Positions 27,182-35,931 of a stretch of DNA of 64,000 bases are shown in pieces. Position 1 is the first letter of the stretch; each line of letters opens with the position of its first letter. The position numbers were made by a program, and so were the translations under genes. The notes beneath the pieces were generated by a model. The model was not told the DNA's origin, searched no databases, and saw nothing but the letters and a program-made list of their open reading frames with translations. Location: positions 5,022,001-5,086,000 of the forward strand of contig NZ_CP114285.2 in assembly GCF_027111255.2 (NCBI RefSeq), written 5' to 3'. Origin of the DNA: Flavobacterium flavigenum. Its GTDB lineage: Bacteria > Bacteroidota > Bacteroidia > Flavobacteriales > Flavobacteriaceae.

Positions 27182-30100
27182 TTAAATATAATCGAATTTC
27201 GTTTTTTCAAACAAACTATACACTTTATGACGCAAAGAAACGGGGGTGACTTCAATAAAATAAGTCAGCAGTTCTTTTGTTGTTGGGTAATTAGAAGTTT
27301 TTGATTTCAATATTCCGTTAGAATTGTTCCAATCCCGGATAAAACTTTTTAAAGCAAGATTTACCTTTTCTTCCCCAATATAATTTTGAAGAGTGTACAT
27401 AACTAAAATTCCTTTTGCATTGAATATATAATCTTGTTTTTCAACTAATTCTAAAGGAACTTCTTGTTTGTCGTATCTTTTCTTTGCCTGCAGATAGACT
27501 TCTTGTTCTTTTTGCAAAAGCTGCTCTATTTTTTCTTTGGAATATTTCTTTTTCATCACCATTAGAGCGGAATATTGGGCCAGTGTTTCCAAAATCATAT
27601 TTTTTCCTTGAACATTTGCCGCCTGCAGCTGCATTCCCCACCATTGGTGTGCTAATTCATGGGCTGTTCTGTAGAGAATAATATCGACATCTGATTGGTC
27701 ATCAATATTGAGCATAAACTCATTGGATTCAGAAAATGGTATTGTTGCGGGGAAAGACTCTGCTTGCTGGGCGTAATTAGGAGTTTCTATTATACGCATA
27801 TCGCTGTGCTGATAGGGGCCATAATTTGTAGAAAAATAATCAAAAGATAATTTGACAGCCTGGGTCATTTTCTCCACGTTATATTGATGTCCTTTTTGAT
27901 AATAGATTTCTAAATCTACCGGAGCTGTCAAACGATCATTTTTAGCAGACCATCTGCTCTTGGAAACTTCATAATCTGCCGATATTATCGCATACTGATT
28001 TACTATTGGTTTATCGGTTTTATAATGAAAATAGGAGCGATTACCTGATGTCCAGTTCTTTTGTAAAGTGCCGCAAGAAATGGCTTTTTGACTTTTGTCT
28101 GTCCCGATAGTAACTTCAAAATTGATTAAATCAGCATTACCTTCAGTACTTGAATATGTTAATTGCGTTTTATCATTTCTTTTGGCCATTCCTTTTGCAG
28201 GCAGTAGTTCAAATTTTGTCCTAATTCTAGTATCATCAAGCTCATATTCTTTCCTGTAGCCCAGAGTTGGTAACGCTTTATTTGTCAAGTACGTACCATT
28301 TTGAAGGACAATGTTATTAGAATCATTTTCTTTGAAACCTTTAGTTGTATACCTCTGTTTAAATTTCATTTTAAGAGCTTCACCTGCCTGTAATGCTTTT
28401 TTTAATGTATAGATGTAAAAGCCGTATTGGTTATATTGTTTATCTGCAAAAGCTTCTTGCTCAAAACTTACTTCTTCTAAATTTATTTCTGATCCCATCG
28501 GTTTCTGTAAATAGATTTTATAAATAGGTTCTTTTAAGGTATTGGTAAGTAGGTAATAACCTTGAACGGTATAATCTCTGGTTTCTGGATACAGATCAAC
28601 TTGCAGCTTGACATCTGTAATTTTAGGCTGCGGCAGATATTCAAACCTTTTGAGCGTTTTTTCATAATCTGCCTTAAATTTTATTCCTTCAGCCGTGTTT
28701 TGATATTGGTTGAGGATATTGGTATTATAGAAAATATAACTTCCTAACAAAGTAAATGCCGTCAATACTGACAATACAAATTGGAGCATGGGTTTTGTTA
28801 ATCGATGCATACCCAGCTCGATGCGTTTTTTTAAGCTGGTCTCAGTGCCCCTGACAGAGAGAATCGAGGCGAGGATTAAGAGTAGAATGGCAAATGCAAT
28901 CCAATATGTCTTCATCCACAAATATGGTGCTAGAGAGTGACCATAACCATTCATGTCAGAATAGGAATCCAAACCGCTCCCGCCAAATTTGTAAAGATCG
29001 TGCTCGAAGCCAAAGAATTCTGAAACAGTATTTAGGATGACAAAAATCATTACTAAAATAAAGCCTGTGAATTTATTATTTGTCAGCGCCTGAAAGAAAA
29101 AAGATATGAAGGTGTACAAAACCAGAAAAGGAAAAAACTCAATAAAAAAGCCATAGAAATAAACATCCAGTTCATAGTGATACCAGCCGTTTGCCGTTTG
29201 AAAGGTAATCCCAAATATAATCAGTGAGAGTATCAATACGATATAAATCAGTAAAAGGGCCAGGAATTTGCCCAGCAGGCTTATAATACCAGATATGGAT
29301 GTTGCGTCATAGATTAAATCCAGCTTAATTTCTCTTTCTTTCCAGATGAGCTCGCCGGAATAGAAGATCAGTATTATTACAAAAAAATATAGCGATAATT
29401 CTTTTAATTCTTTTATAACAAGATAGGTTGTAGGATAACTGGCAGCATCATATGCAATATTCAGATTAATAGAGTTTATTAAAATGATAATTAATGCACA
29501 GATGATAATAGCCCAAAATGATGCCTGTTTACAAATGGATATAAAATAAAACCATGTAAGCTGTAATAGCTGAATACATTGTGATTTAAAATTATACTGT
29601 ATTAATACTAATGGGATTTTGAGATTCTCGTTAGCGGCAGTATTTAAGTCATGGATAGTATTTATTTTTTTCTCTTTAGGTTTTTTGTTTTTTGCTGTAC
29701 TAAAATTAAACTTGAAGTACCCTGCTATTAAAATAAGCATCCCTAGAAAAACCCAGAATAATTTATTGTATAGAAGCACACCGCTAAAAGGAACAAGCAT
29801 TGAATTGCGTTCTGCCGCTGTAAACAAGGCATTCATATCAGTGAGCGTTGTCAGGGAAAAAGGATCTAAAAGGGCTTGCAGGAAATCGTTTTTTATAGAT
29901 TTTGTCAATAGAAAGGGAACAAAAATAAGTACTCCCTGTGTATAGACTACTATTAAGTTTCTGCTTAAAGCGCCACTAACAAAAAACAATGCCGATCCAA
30001 AAAACAGCATGGGCAGCACTACAGTTATAAAAGGCTGCAGATAAGCTAAAAAGTTGAAAGGCATCAAATTTTCTGGATAACGCCAAGGCATAAATTCGCC

Positions 30101-30472
30101 CAGGGTAAATCCTAATAAAAGCCCTGAAAATACAAACAATAATACTGCTAAAGATCCTAGAAAGCGGCCTAATAAATAATCCCGCTTTTGGATTGGATTA
30201 ACAAACAATAGAGATTCTATATTGTATTGATAGTCCCGCAATACTGAAACACCCATAATCAAAGAAGTGACCATCATTAAAATTGCGGTAACAGCAGCCA
30301 TTGCTTTAGCTATTACTATAGGCGCATTTGTTTTTACGGAACCCATATCAATGCCTTGAAAGACAAAGTCCACACCCGCAAGGGAAAAGAAGAATATAAA
30401 AATAAAAAAGATATAGCTGTCGGGGCGTTTTATTCTGTATTGGATTTCGAATTTAAATATGTCGTACCACAT
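27182..30472 (-). CDS. ABC-2 permease fused to an M1-family aminopeptidase domain
   Basis: A 1096-aa fusion. The first 590 residues contain about twelve membrane helices in two ABC-2-type blocks, with a cytoplasmic linker rich in Lys near 265-280. The C-terminal 480 residues form an M1 (gluzincin) metallopeptidase domain: HELAHQWWG gives the HExxH zinc motif near residue 938-942 and MILETLAQYSA supplies the third ligand about 19 residues on. The fold places the peptidase on the outer face of the inner membrane. The gene follows its ATPase after 64 bases and lies opposite a LytS/LytTR pair, which suggests regulation by an external signal such as a peptide. Whether it imports, exports or only processes peptides is unknown. 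Confidence 0.88.
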   Translation of the reverse strand: MWYDIFKFEIQYRIKRPDSYIFFIFIFFFSLAGVDFVFQGIDMGSVKTNAPIVIAKAMAAVTAILMMVTSLIMGVSVLRDYQYNIESLLFVNPIQKRDYLLGRFLGSLAVLLFVFSGLLLGFTLGEFMPWRYPENLMPFNFLAYLQPFITVVLPMLFFGSALFFVSGALSRNLIVVYTQGVLIFVPFLLTKSIKNDFLQALLDPFSLTTLTDMNALFTAAERNSMLVPFSGVLLYNKLFWVFLGMLILIAGYFKFNFSTAKNKKPKEKKINTIHDLNTAANENLKIPLVLIQYNFKSQCIQLLQLTWFYFISICKQASFWAIIICALIIILINSINLNIAYDAASYPTTYLVIKELKELSLYFFVIILIFYSGELIWKEREIKLDLIYDATSISGIISLLGKFLALLLIYIVLILSLIIFGITFQTANGWYHYELDVYFYGFFIEFFPFLVLYTFISFFFQALTNNKFTGFILVMIFVILNTVSEFFGFEHDLYKFGGSGLDSYSDMNGYGHSLAPYLWMKTYWIAFAILLLILASILSVRGTETSLKKRIELGMHRLTKPMLQFVLSVLTAFTLLGSYIFYNTNILNQYQNTAEGIKFKADYEKTLKRFEYLPQPKITDVKLQVDLYPETRDYTVQGYYLLTNTLKEPIYKIYLQKPMGSEINLEEVSFEQEAFADKQYNQYGFYIYTLKKALQAGEALKMKFKQRYTTKGFKENDSNNIVLQNGTYLTNKALPTLGYRKEYELDDTRIRTKFELLPAKGMAKRNDKTQLTYSSTEGNADLINFEVTIGTDKSQKAISCGTLQKNWTSGNRSYFHYKTDKPIVNQYAIISADYEVSKSRWSAKNDRLTAPVDLEIYYQKGHQYNVEKMTQAVKLSFDYFSTNYGPYQHSDMRIIETPNYAQQAESFPATIPFSESNEFMLNIDDQSDVDIILYRTAHELAHQWWGMQLQAANVQGKNMILETLAQYSALMVMKKKYSKEKIEQLLQKEQEVYLQAKKRYDKQEVPLELVEKQDYIFNAKGILVMYTLQNYIGEEKVNLALKSFIRDWNNSNGILKSKTSNYPTTKELLTYFIEVTPVSLRHKVYSLFEKTKFDYI

Positions 30473-30536
30473 TGGTTAATCGTTAATTTTAATAGATTAG
30501 AATAGAAAATTTTACTTGATTAAGTATTCAGGAGAA

Positions 30537-31424
30537 TTAAAGTTTCTCTTTAGAACTGGCAAGAATCTGCGAAAAATACACATCTTCTAAACCAGCATTT
30601 ACTGAGATAAAACCATTTTCCGGATTGTTTTCACTTATGACATGAATTATAGGTTTTCCAAGAAATAATTTTTCTGCGATTACTTTATACTCTTTCTTAT
30701 ACTCTTGCAATTCATTTTTATGAATTGTCTTTTGATATATTTTGCCTTCTGTCTGGTTTATTAATTCCAGAGGATTTCCTTTAAGAAGCACTTCTCCTTT
30801 ATTAATGATGGCCATGTCGGTGCACAATTCCTTTACATCATCCACGATATGTGTGGATAGTATTACCACTGTGTTTTCACTAAGCTCGCTTAAGATGTTA
30901 TAAAACCGGTTTCTTTCAACAGGATCGAGTCCGGCAGTGGGCTCATCAACAATAAGCAGTTTTGGGTTATTGAGTAATGCCTGCGCGATGCCAAAACGCT
31001 GTTTCATTCCGCCTGAAAATCCGCTGAGGTTTTGGTTTTTTACTTCATATAAATTAGTCTTATGTAAAAGGGCATTCACTATTTCGCGGCGTTCTTTTTG
31101 CTTAGTAATTCCTTTTAACACCGCTAAGTGGTGCAGGAGAACTTCAGCGGAAATTTTAGGGTACAAACCAAATTGCTGGGGCAGGTATCCCAATACTTTT
31201 CTCAGTTCATGTTTCTGCGTAAGGGCATCTATATCTCCGAGTTTCACGCTGCCGGAGTCTGCCTCTTGTAATGTGGCGATTGTTCTCATTAAAGTTGATT
31301 TTCCCGCGCCATTGGGGCCTAAAAGGCCAAACATGCCTACTGGAATATCCAACGTTATGTTTTGCAGTGCTTTTACACCATTAGAATAGGTTTTGGAGAG
31401 ATTGGAAATACTAAGACTGTTCAT
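30537..31424 (-). CDS. ABC transporter ATP-binding protein
   Basis: A 295-aa ATPase. Walker A GLLGPNGAGKSTLM (near 33-46), signature LSGFSGGMKQR (near 132-142), Walker B LLIVDEPTAGLDP (near 155-167) and the switch His in LSTHIVDD are intact. The last 80 residues are a family-variable tail. It starts the minus-strand pair with the permease/aminopeptidase fusion and is its probable motor. A TATATTTG -7-like element lies upstream at 31510-31517. Confidence 0.9.
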   Translation of the reverse strand: MNSLSISNLSKTYSNGVKALQNITLDIPVGMFGLLGPNGAGKSTLMRTIATLQEADSGSVKLGDIDALTQKHELRKVLGYLPQQFGLYPKISAEVLLHHLAVLKGITKQKERREIVNALLHKTNLYEVKNQNLSGFSGGMKQRFGIAQALLNNPKLLIVDEPTAGLDPVERNRFYNILSELSENTVVILSTHIVDDVKELCTDMAIINKGEVLLKGNPLELINQTEGKIYQKTIHKNELQEYKKEYKVIAEKLFLGKPIIHVISENNPENGFISVNAGLEDVYFSQILASSKEKL

Positions 31425-31509
31425 TTGTTTGAATTTAAATTTTAAACAAACATATTTTCTTAGCTGATATCAATAAAGTAAATGTGATGAACCAGTGTGT
31501 TTTGTGATA

Positions 31510-31517
31510 CAAATATA
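31510..31517 (-). promoter_or_regulatory. -7-like element TATATTTG upstream of the ABC ATPase gene
   Basis: Minus-strand TATATTTG matches TAnnTTTG, but no TTG is present at the proper -33 spacing, so an activator may be needed. It is about 86 bases before the start codon. Confidence 0.4.
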
Positions 31518-31622
31518 CAGGGTGCTCATAAAGTGTTTTCATCACTTATTTCTGGCCGTTGAAAGGGCTGTATGGATTGTTTGTCAACTTATTTTATCAA
31601 TAATTTTTATTAATTTACATTT

Positions 31623-32459
31623 GTGATTATGATTTTAGCAACTAACAATAACAAGAGGAATATCATCGGGGCAATTGCTTTAGTTTTAGCAGCAGTCCCA
31701 ATAGTGGTAATATTTTTTATAGTAATTACCTCGAATAAGAATTCTGTAGTACTTTTCGAAAACTATAGTCCAAAAGTCAGCATTCCGATTATCAGTTTTT
31801 ATTTCCTGCTCTATCTGGCATTATTTTGCTTTGGTATTTATTGGCTGGTAAAACAAATTTTGTTTATTATTAAATTAAAAAACGAAAACGGGAAAATGGA
31901 ACTCCTGCATCTGCAGAATCAGGTAAATCCCCATTTCTTTTTTAATATGCTCAATAATTTGTACGGCTGGGTGGCAAAGGATCAAAAAAAAGCACAGGAA
32001 TTAATTTTGAAACTTTCCGATATGATGCGTTATAGTATTTATGAAGGCCAAAAGAATTTTGTTACAATAGGAGAGGAAGTTGCCTATTTAAAAAACTACA
32101 TCGACTTGCATACTTTACGTTATCACAAAAAGATAAACGTAAATTTTGAAACTACTGTGGAGGATGATCAGCTTAAAATAATTCCTTTACTTTATATAAT
32201 GCTTTTGGAGAATGCATTTAAACATGGTGTCGAAAATTTAAGAGAAAATGCATTTGTTACTATTAAACTTAGTTCAAATAATAATACTATATCTTTTAAA
32301 GTAGAGAATAATTATGATACGGATTTAGTAAATCAGTCATCTGGTATCGGTATTAAGAATTTGAAAAGAAGATTAGAATTGGCTTATCCAAAAAAGCATG
32401 AGTTTTTAGTTTCAAAAAATAATACCACATACAAAGCACTTTTAATTTTAAAATTATAA
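31623..32459 (+). CDS. LytS/YehU-type sensor histidine kinase
   Basis: A 278-aa inner-membrane kinase of the His_kinase (PF06580) type. Two helices (about 14-37 and 58-80) anchor a short sensor part, followed by the phosphoacceptor motif QVNPHFFFNMLNNLYGW with His near 104 and an ATP-binding domain (PLLYIMLLENAFKHGVENL as the N box, SSGIGIKNLKRRLEL as the G box). The stop codon overlaps the start of the LytTR regulator gene by one base (TAATG), so the two are translated together. Start could be GTG 31623 or ATG 31629. The lack of an extracellular domain suggests that it senses the membrane or the nearby transporter. Confidence 0.92.
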   Translation: MIMILATNNNKRNIIGAIALVLAAVPIVVIFFIVITSNKNSVVLFENYSPKVSIPIISFYFLLYLALFCFGIYWLVKQILFIIKLKNENGKMELLHLQNQVNPHFFFNMLNNLYGWVAKDQKKAQELILKLSDMMRYSIYEGQKNFVTIGEEVAYLKNYIDLHTLRYHKKINVNFETTVEDDQLKIIPLLYIMLLENAFKHGVENLRENAFVTIKLSSNNNTISFKVENNYDTDLVNQSSGIGIKNLKRRLELAYPKKHEFLVSKNNTTYKALLILKL

Positions 32460-33163
32460 TGATCAGGTATTTAATTATAGATGATGAACATATAGCGCAT
32501 ACTATTATTGAGGAGTATTGTAATATGCTTCCCAATATGCAGTTAAAAAAGAATTGTTATGATGCCTTAGAGGCTCTGGATTATTTAAGAGATCATACTG
32601 TAGATTTAATTTTCTTAGATCTAAATATGCCCAAATTAAAAGGTTTTGATTTTTTAAAAACACTGGCATCTGCACCCAAAATTATTGTTACGACAGCTTA
32701 CCAGGAGTACGCAATTGAAGGTTATGAACTAAATATTATTGACTACCTCTTAAAACCATTTGGTTTTGAACGTTTTTTAAAAGCGATAAACAAAATTTCC
32801 AGTTTGACTTCTAAAGTAAATATTAATCCTGTAGAAGATGAACATTCAAGAAGCATTTTTTTACGTGCAGATAAAAAACATATACAGATTTTTATTGGTA
32901 TGATCTTATATGTCGAAGCATCAGGAAACTACGTTAAAGTCATTTCCAAAAATGACAATGCAATACTTGTTAGAGAAAAACTCTCTGATTTGATGGAACT
33001 GCTGCCTAAAAATGATTTTATGCAGGTACATAAATCCTTTGCTGTTGCCATTAAACATATTAAAAGCGTGGAAGGAAACAGGATCAAAATCAATGATTTT
33101 ACAATTCCTATTGGGAAACTGTATAAGATCAATGTAAATGGGTTATTAAATTCAAAATTATAA
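32459..33163 (+). CDS. LytTR-family response regulator
   Basis: A 234-aa response regulator. The receiver domain has acidic residues DDE at 8-10, phosphoacceptor Asp54 (LIFLDLNMPKLKGF) and the Lys in LLKPFGFERF. The C-terminal LytTR DNA-binding domain (about 135-234) includes YVEASGNYVKVIS, FMQVHKSFAVAIKHIKSVEG and IPIGKLYK. It is coupled to the kinase gene upstream and is expected to control the divergent ABC/M1 operon. LytTR sites are usually pairs of imperfect 9-bp repeats; none was assigned in the intergenic region. Confidence 0.92.
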   Translation: MIRYLIIDDEHIAHTIIEEYCNMLPNMQLKKNCYDALEALDYLRDHTVDLIFLDLNMPKLKGFDFLKTLASAPKIIVTTAYQEYAIEGYELNIIDYLLKPFGFERFLKAINKISSLTSKVNINPVEDEHSRSIFLRADKKHIQIFIGMILYVEASGNYVKVISKNDNAILVREKLSDLMELLPKNDFMQVHKSFAVAIKHIKSVEGNRIKINDFTIPIGKLYKINVNGLLNSKL

Positions 33164-33312
33164 AAGCATCATAATGTTTTCTTTATAAGTTTGTCCAATA
33201 GGTACTTTGTATTTATCAATTAATATCCTGTTGCCTTCTATCTGTTTAATTTTATCTTTTGCAACAATAAAAGATTTATGGCTTCTTGGAATAAGCCAAT
33301 TTCTGACCTCAA
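33158..33312 (-). pseudogene. Remnant of a second LytTR regulator, antisense to the intact one
   Basis: The minus strand reads EVRNWLIPRSHKSFIVAKDK, then IKQIEGNRILIDKYKVPIGQTYKENIMMLL and stop (shown in two pieces), which is the C-terminal third of a LytTR DNA-binding domain. It faces the intact LytTR gene and overlaps its last bases. No receiver domain precedes it; upstream sequence merges into the copy B winged-helix remnant. It is a fragment of a different lytTR gene, not a duplicate of the neighbour, because residues differ at many positions. Confidence 0.7.
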
Positions 33313-33334
33313 TGGAACAACAGACAATAGTAAA

Positions 33335-33502
33335 AGTTATTTTTGCAACCCAAAAAATAGCAGTTCTACTTTTAAACAAGAAAATAAATGACGCTTTTCT
33401 GGTTTCTGTTTTTTTTGGGGATATAGTTTATATAACCGTATTGATTTAAATCCTTTATGCACCTGTGATACGTGACAGGACCTGTTATTTCGCTGTTTTC
33501 AT
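33335..33502 (-). pseudogene. 3' remnant of the small winged-helix gene (copy B)
   Basis: Minus-strand 33502-33372 parallels the last 45 codons of the intact gene at 42311-42598 (TYHRCIKDLNQYGYINYIPK, then KNRNQKSVIYFLV and stop) but has lost one base near ATGAAAACAGCG, breaking the frame. Similarity also extends past the stop. Sequence upstream of the ATG position is unrelated. Confidence 0.78.
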
Positions 33503-34072
33503 AGGATAAAGATACGCTATAGTCCTGCGAAAGACAAGGGCAGAAATAATCGGGTATTAAGTTAATCGGGTGTTAAGAGCTGCCGCTGGAAATTAATTTG
33601 GAGCGGTCGGCATTGTCAATTGTATTTAATATTTTTTTTAGGTTTAATTTTATTTTTTAGGAGCTTTTTCCCGCTATCCGTTTCAATCTTCTGCTCCGAA
33701 CACCGGCGCAGAAGGATTTCCACTGCCATCGGGGCTAAAGGTGCAGGGAAGCATGGTCTGTTTTTGGAGAACTGGATATTTGAAATCGAAAGATAAAATT
33801 ATTATGCTGATACTGCTGATAAATGGTTATGGGAGGCAGTCAGACCTGGATCCTTGAGGCTATTTAGTGCGATGGTTCTATTTTCATTTCACCGAGGTAG
33901 CGGCATCGGCTTTATTGGAGAATAGCAGGCCGCTGTCAAGAAATTGCACTGACCATCATATTTTTGCTGCTGGAACTAAAAAATTAACTAATTTAAGAGC
34001 AGATTATTTCAGTAGCTATCATCAGCTGAAATGAACGGCAATTGTAGATTTAATTGGGAAAAGCGGTTAGTT
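33503..34072. other. Gap with short tandem repeat and dispersed element
   Basis: Bases 33548-33579 hold an imperfect 16-bp tandem duplication (AATCGGGTATTAAGTT and AATCGGGTGTTAAGAG). The dispersed element copy B is at 33658-33738. Bases 33740-34030 show no supported gene. Confidence 0.45.
33658..33738. repeat. Structured dispersed repeat, copy B
   Basis: Inner stem CTTCTGCTCCG / CGGCGCAGAAG (one mismatch) with loop AACAC; outer stem AGC(TTTTT)CCCG / CGGGGCT. It is preceded by a tract (AGGTTTAAT and neighbours) also found before copy A, so copies A and B share flanking sequence. Confidence 0.75.
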
Positions 34073-34513
34073 ATGGATCTGAACGAGGGGATTGAAAGAT
34101 TTTTGCGGGCACAGGGGAATGTGTACCATCAGGCACTGGATGAAATAACGAAAGGAAAGAAGCAGAGCCATTGGATGTGGTTTGTATTTCCCCAGATCAG
34201 AGGCCTGGGATTCACCGAGTACAATGTGTATTTTGGATTAAAGGACCTTAATGAAGCCTCTCTTTACCTTAATCATCCCATACTGGGTAAACGCCTGATC
34301 GAAATTTCAGAAGCGGTTCTGAGCCATGATGGCTTGACGGCACTGGAAATCTTTGGAAAGCCTGACCAGCGGAAGCTCAGATCCTGCATGACGCTCTTCA
34401 GCAGGATTTCGAACGCAGATCCTGTTTTCCTGAAAGTATTGGAAAAACATTATCACGGCCAGATGGATGATAAAACCCTAGCAGTCTTAGAGTCGCAAAG
34501 TCAGCAGCGGTAA
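34073..34513 (+). CDS. DUF1810 family protein
   Basis: A protein of about 146 aa from MDLNEGIERFLRAQ (34073); an in-frame ATG 14 codons earlier (34031) is less typical of the family. WMWFVFPQIRGLG, EASLYLNHPILGKRLIE and GKPDQRKLRSCMTLF are the conserved DUF1810 stretches. The molecular function of the family is not established to my knowledge. It is the first plus-strand gene of the putative mobile region and is convergent with the minus-strand repair cluster. Confidence 0.88.
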   Translation: MDLNEGIERFLRAQGNVYHQALDEITKGKKQSHWMWFVFPQIRGLGFTEYNVYFGLKDLNEASLYLNHPILGKRLIEISEAVLSHDGLTALEIFGKPDQRKLRSCMTLFSRISNADPVFLKVLEKHYHGQMDDKTLAVLESQSQQR

Positions 34514-34566
34514 ATTTAATGCGTGTGCTGAAGTCTGAGCTGAATACAGCCTGGTAAGGCCGTATC

Positions 34567-35004
34567 TTACAGATCAACGTATATTATTTTTACGTTCTCC
34601 CGATGCTCATCAATCAGCCTGCCTATTTCATCCCTAAGCTCCAGGTACTTAAGGGCGGATTGCTCATTTTCTTTTTTCCTTTCGACTTCAAGCCTTTCGC
34701 TTCTCTGTGCGGGATTTTCCTGAACCTTTTCGGTATGTCTGGAATCTGTCTGCTGACCGTCTGTGCCCGTACTTTCCAGCGCATCTTTTTGCTGCCCAGC
34801 GGCCTTTGCATTGCGGAAGCACAAGAGAATATAGTCTTTAAGCAGAGCCGTACACCTGTGGACATGCTCGCCAAATCCTGCATCTTCATCCAATAATTCA
34901 TGCGGATAGGTGTAATTGATGATTTCCATTCTGGAGTGCAGGTCAATTTTAAAGTAATCTATAAATTCTGCGTTTGTCACTCCGTTAAACTTATCCATTT
35001 CCAT
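34567..35004 (-). CDS. Hypothetical protein co-transcribed with the HMCES-type gene
   Basis: A 145-aa acidic, soluble protein. The N-terminal half (FIDYFKIDLHSRMEIINYTY, HELLDEDAGFGEHVHRC) looks globular; residues 70-130 are a polar, Gln/Glu/Arg-rich region likely to form a coiled coil. No family was recognised. It starts 11 bases after the HMCES/YedK gene, so it is part of the repair operon. It could be a partner of that protein; this is context only. Confidence 0.7.
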   Translation of the reverse strand: MEMDKFNGVTNAEFIDYFKIDLHSRMEIINYTYPHELLDEDAGFGEHVHRCTALLKDYILLCFRNAKAAGQQKDALESTGTDGQQTDSRHTEKVQENPAQRSERLEVERKKENEQSALKYLELRDEIGRLIDEHRENVKIIYVDL

Positions 35005-35015
35005 AACATTGTTTT

Positions 35016-35639
35016 TTAGATTTGAAAACCGATCAGGTTTCCCTGATAGGGAAAAGCGAAATTCTCAATTTTAACCGACTGGTCCAGCCATGCGGATTCG
35101 TCCTGGCGTTTGAGCATAATGGGCATCCTGAGCTTATGGTTATGGATGTACTGCATCAGATCATTGGCTTTTGTAGTTACCATGGTATAGGTATTTTTAA
35201 TCTGATCTGTCAGAGGATCTGTCCACGAAGAATACAGCCCCGCAAAAGTGAAGATTTCATCATCCTGCGAGTTGATCTGGTATTTTTCCTTGCTTTTTCC
35301 CTTCTGGTCATTCCAGTGCCATTCGTAGTATGCTGAAGCAATTATAAGGCATCGGTTATGGGTTATATTCTTGAATGATGCTTTCTCGTCAATGGTTTCA
35401 ATGCGGGCATTGAGCGTGTTTTTCCTGAACTCGATGTCTTTTGCCCAGGAAGGCAGAAGCCCCCAAGTATAATCCGTTGTGATGAGATGCGGAGAGGAAT
35501 TCAGTATAATAGGGATGTTGGGATGGGAGAACCCATTTATGAAATCAGACTGCAGAAAGGTCTCCTCGTTGTCGAGTTCGGCATTAAAGCGTCTTTTTAG
35601 ATTTTCTATCGAAGCATTCTGCTGGGTGTAATAACACAT
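35016..35639 (-). CDS. SOS-response-associated peptidase/HMCES family (YedK-like) abasic-site protein
   Basis: A 207-aa SRAP protein. Cys2 is the nucleophile that forms the thiazolidine DNA-protein crosslink with abasic sites in single-stranded DNA once Met1 is removed. TLNARIETID holds the conserved Asn, ASAYYEWHW the conserved Glu and IHNHKLRMPIML the conserved His. Related YedK and HMCES shield abasic lesions at replication forks. It lies downstream of the dnaE and dinB genes on the same strand, forming a DNA-damage tolerance block on a conjugative element, where single-stranded DNA entry would make such protection useful. Confidence 0.92.
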   Translation of the reverse strand: MCYYTQQNASIENLKRRFNAELDNEETFLQSDFINGFSHPNIPIILNSSPHLITTDYTWGLLPSWAKDIEFRKNTLNARIETIDEKASFKNITHNRCLIIASAYYEWHWNDQKGKSKEKYQINSQDDEIFTFAGLYSSWTDPLTDQIKNTYTMVTTKANDLMQYIHNHKLRMPIMLKRQDESAWLDQSVKIENFAFPYQGNLIGFQI

Positions 35640-35748
35640 AAATTTTCCGTTTTAAAGGCTGTTTTAATAATGTCTTATCCTCTTACAAATATGCCCTTCG
35701 CAGGGCTTTAGTCTTTTTAATTGCGCTTAAGTTTGACAAAGCGATCTT

Positions 35749-35901
35749 ATGGAATCTTACCCAATAGACATCAAGCGCATTGAAAGGCTCATAAAAGAAA
35801 ATGAGCAGCGAAAGCAAAAGCTTAGAAAAAGAAACAGCAGAAAACTTATATACGGCATGCTTGTTTTCCTCTTTCTGTTTTTGCTTCTCTATCAAAATTA
35901 A
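35749..35901 (+). CDS. Candidate 50-aa small membrane protein
   Basis: From ATG 35749, MESYPIDIKRIERLIKENEQ is followed by a Lys/Arg-rich helix (RKQKLRKRNSRK) and a hydrophobic C-terminal segment (MLVFLFLFLLLY) ending in QN, the layout of a tail-anchored or single-pass protein with basic residues inside. It lies between the HMCES and dnaE genes on the opposite strand. A 79-codon minus-strand frame over the same bases looks like its shadow. There is no family match and no strong ribosome-binding site, so the call rests on the protein pattern. Confidence 0.45.
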   Translation: MESYPIDIKRIERLIKENEQRKQKLRKRNSRKLIYGMLVFLFLFLLLYQN

Positions 35902-35931
35902 TTCATTATTAGGACATTGCAAACTAAATAG

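Noticed and set aside
33548-33579. Possible CRISPR-like or iteron array
   Set aside because: Only two imperfect 16-bp units; no further copies or spacers.
35683-35922. 79-codon minus-strand frame near dnaE
   Set aside because: It is the complement of the more protein-like plus-strand frame at 35749-35901 and shows no recognisable pattern.
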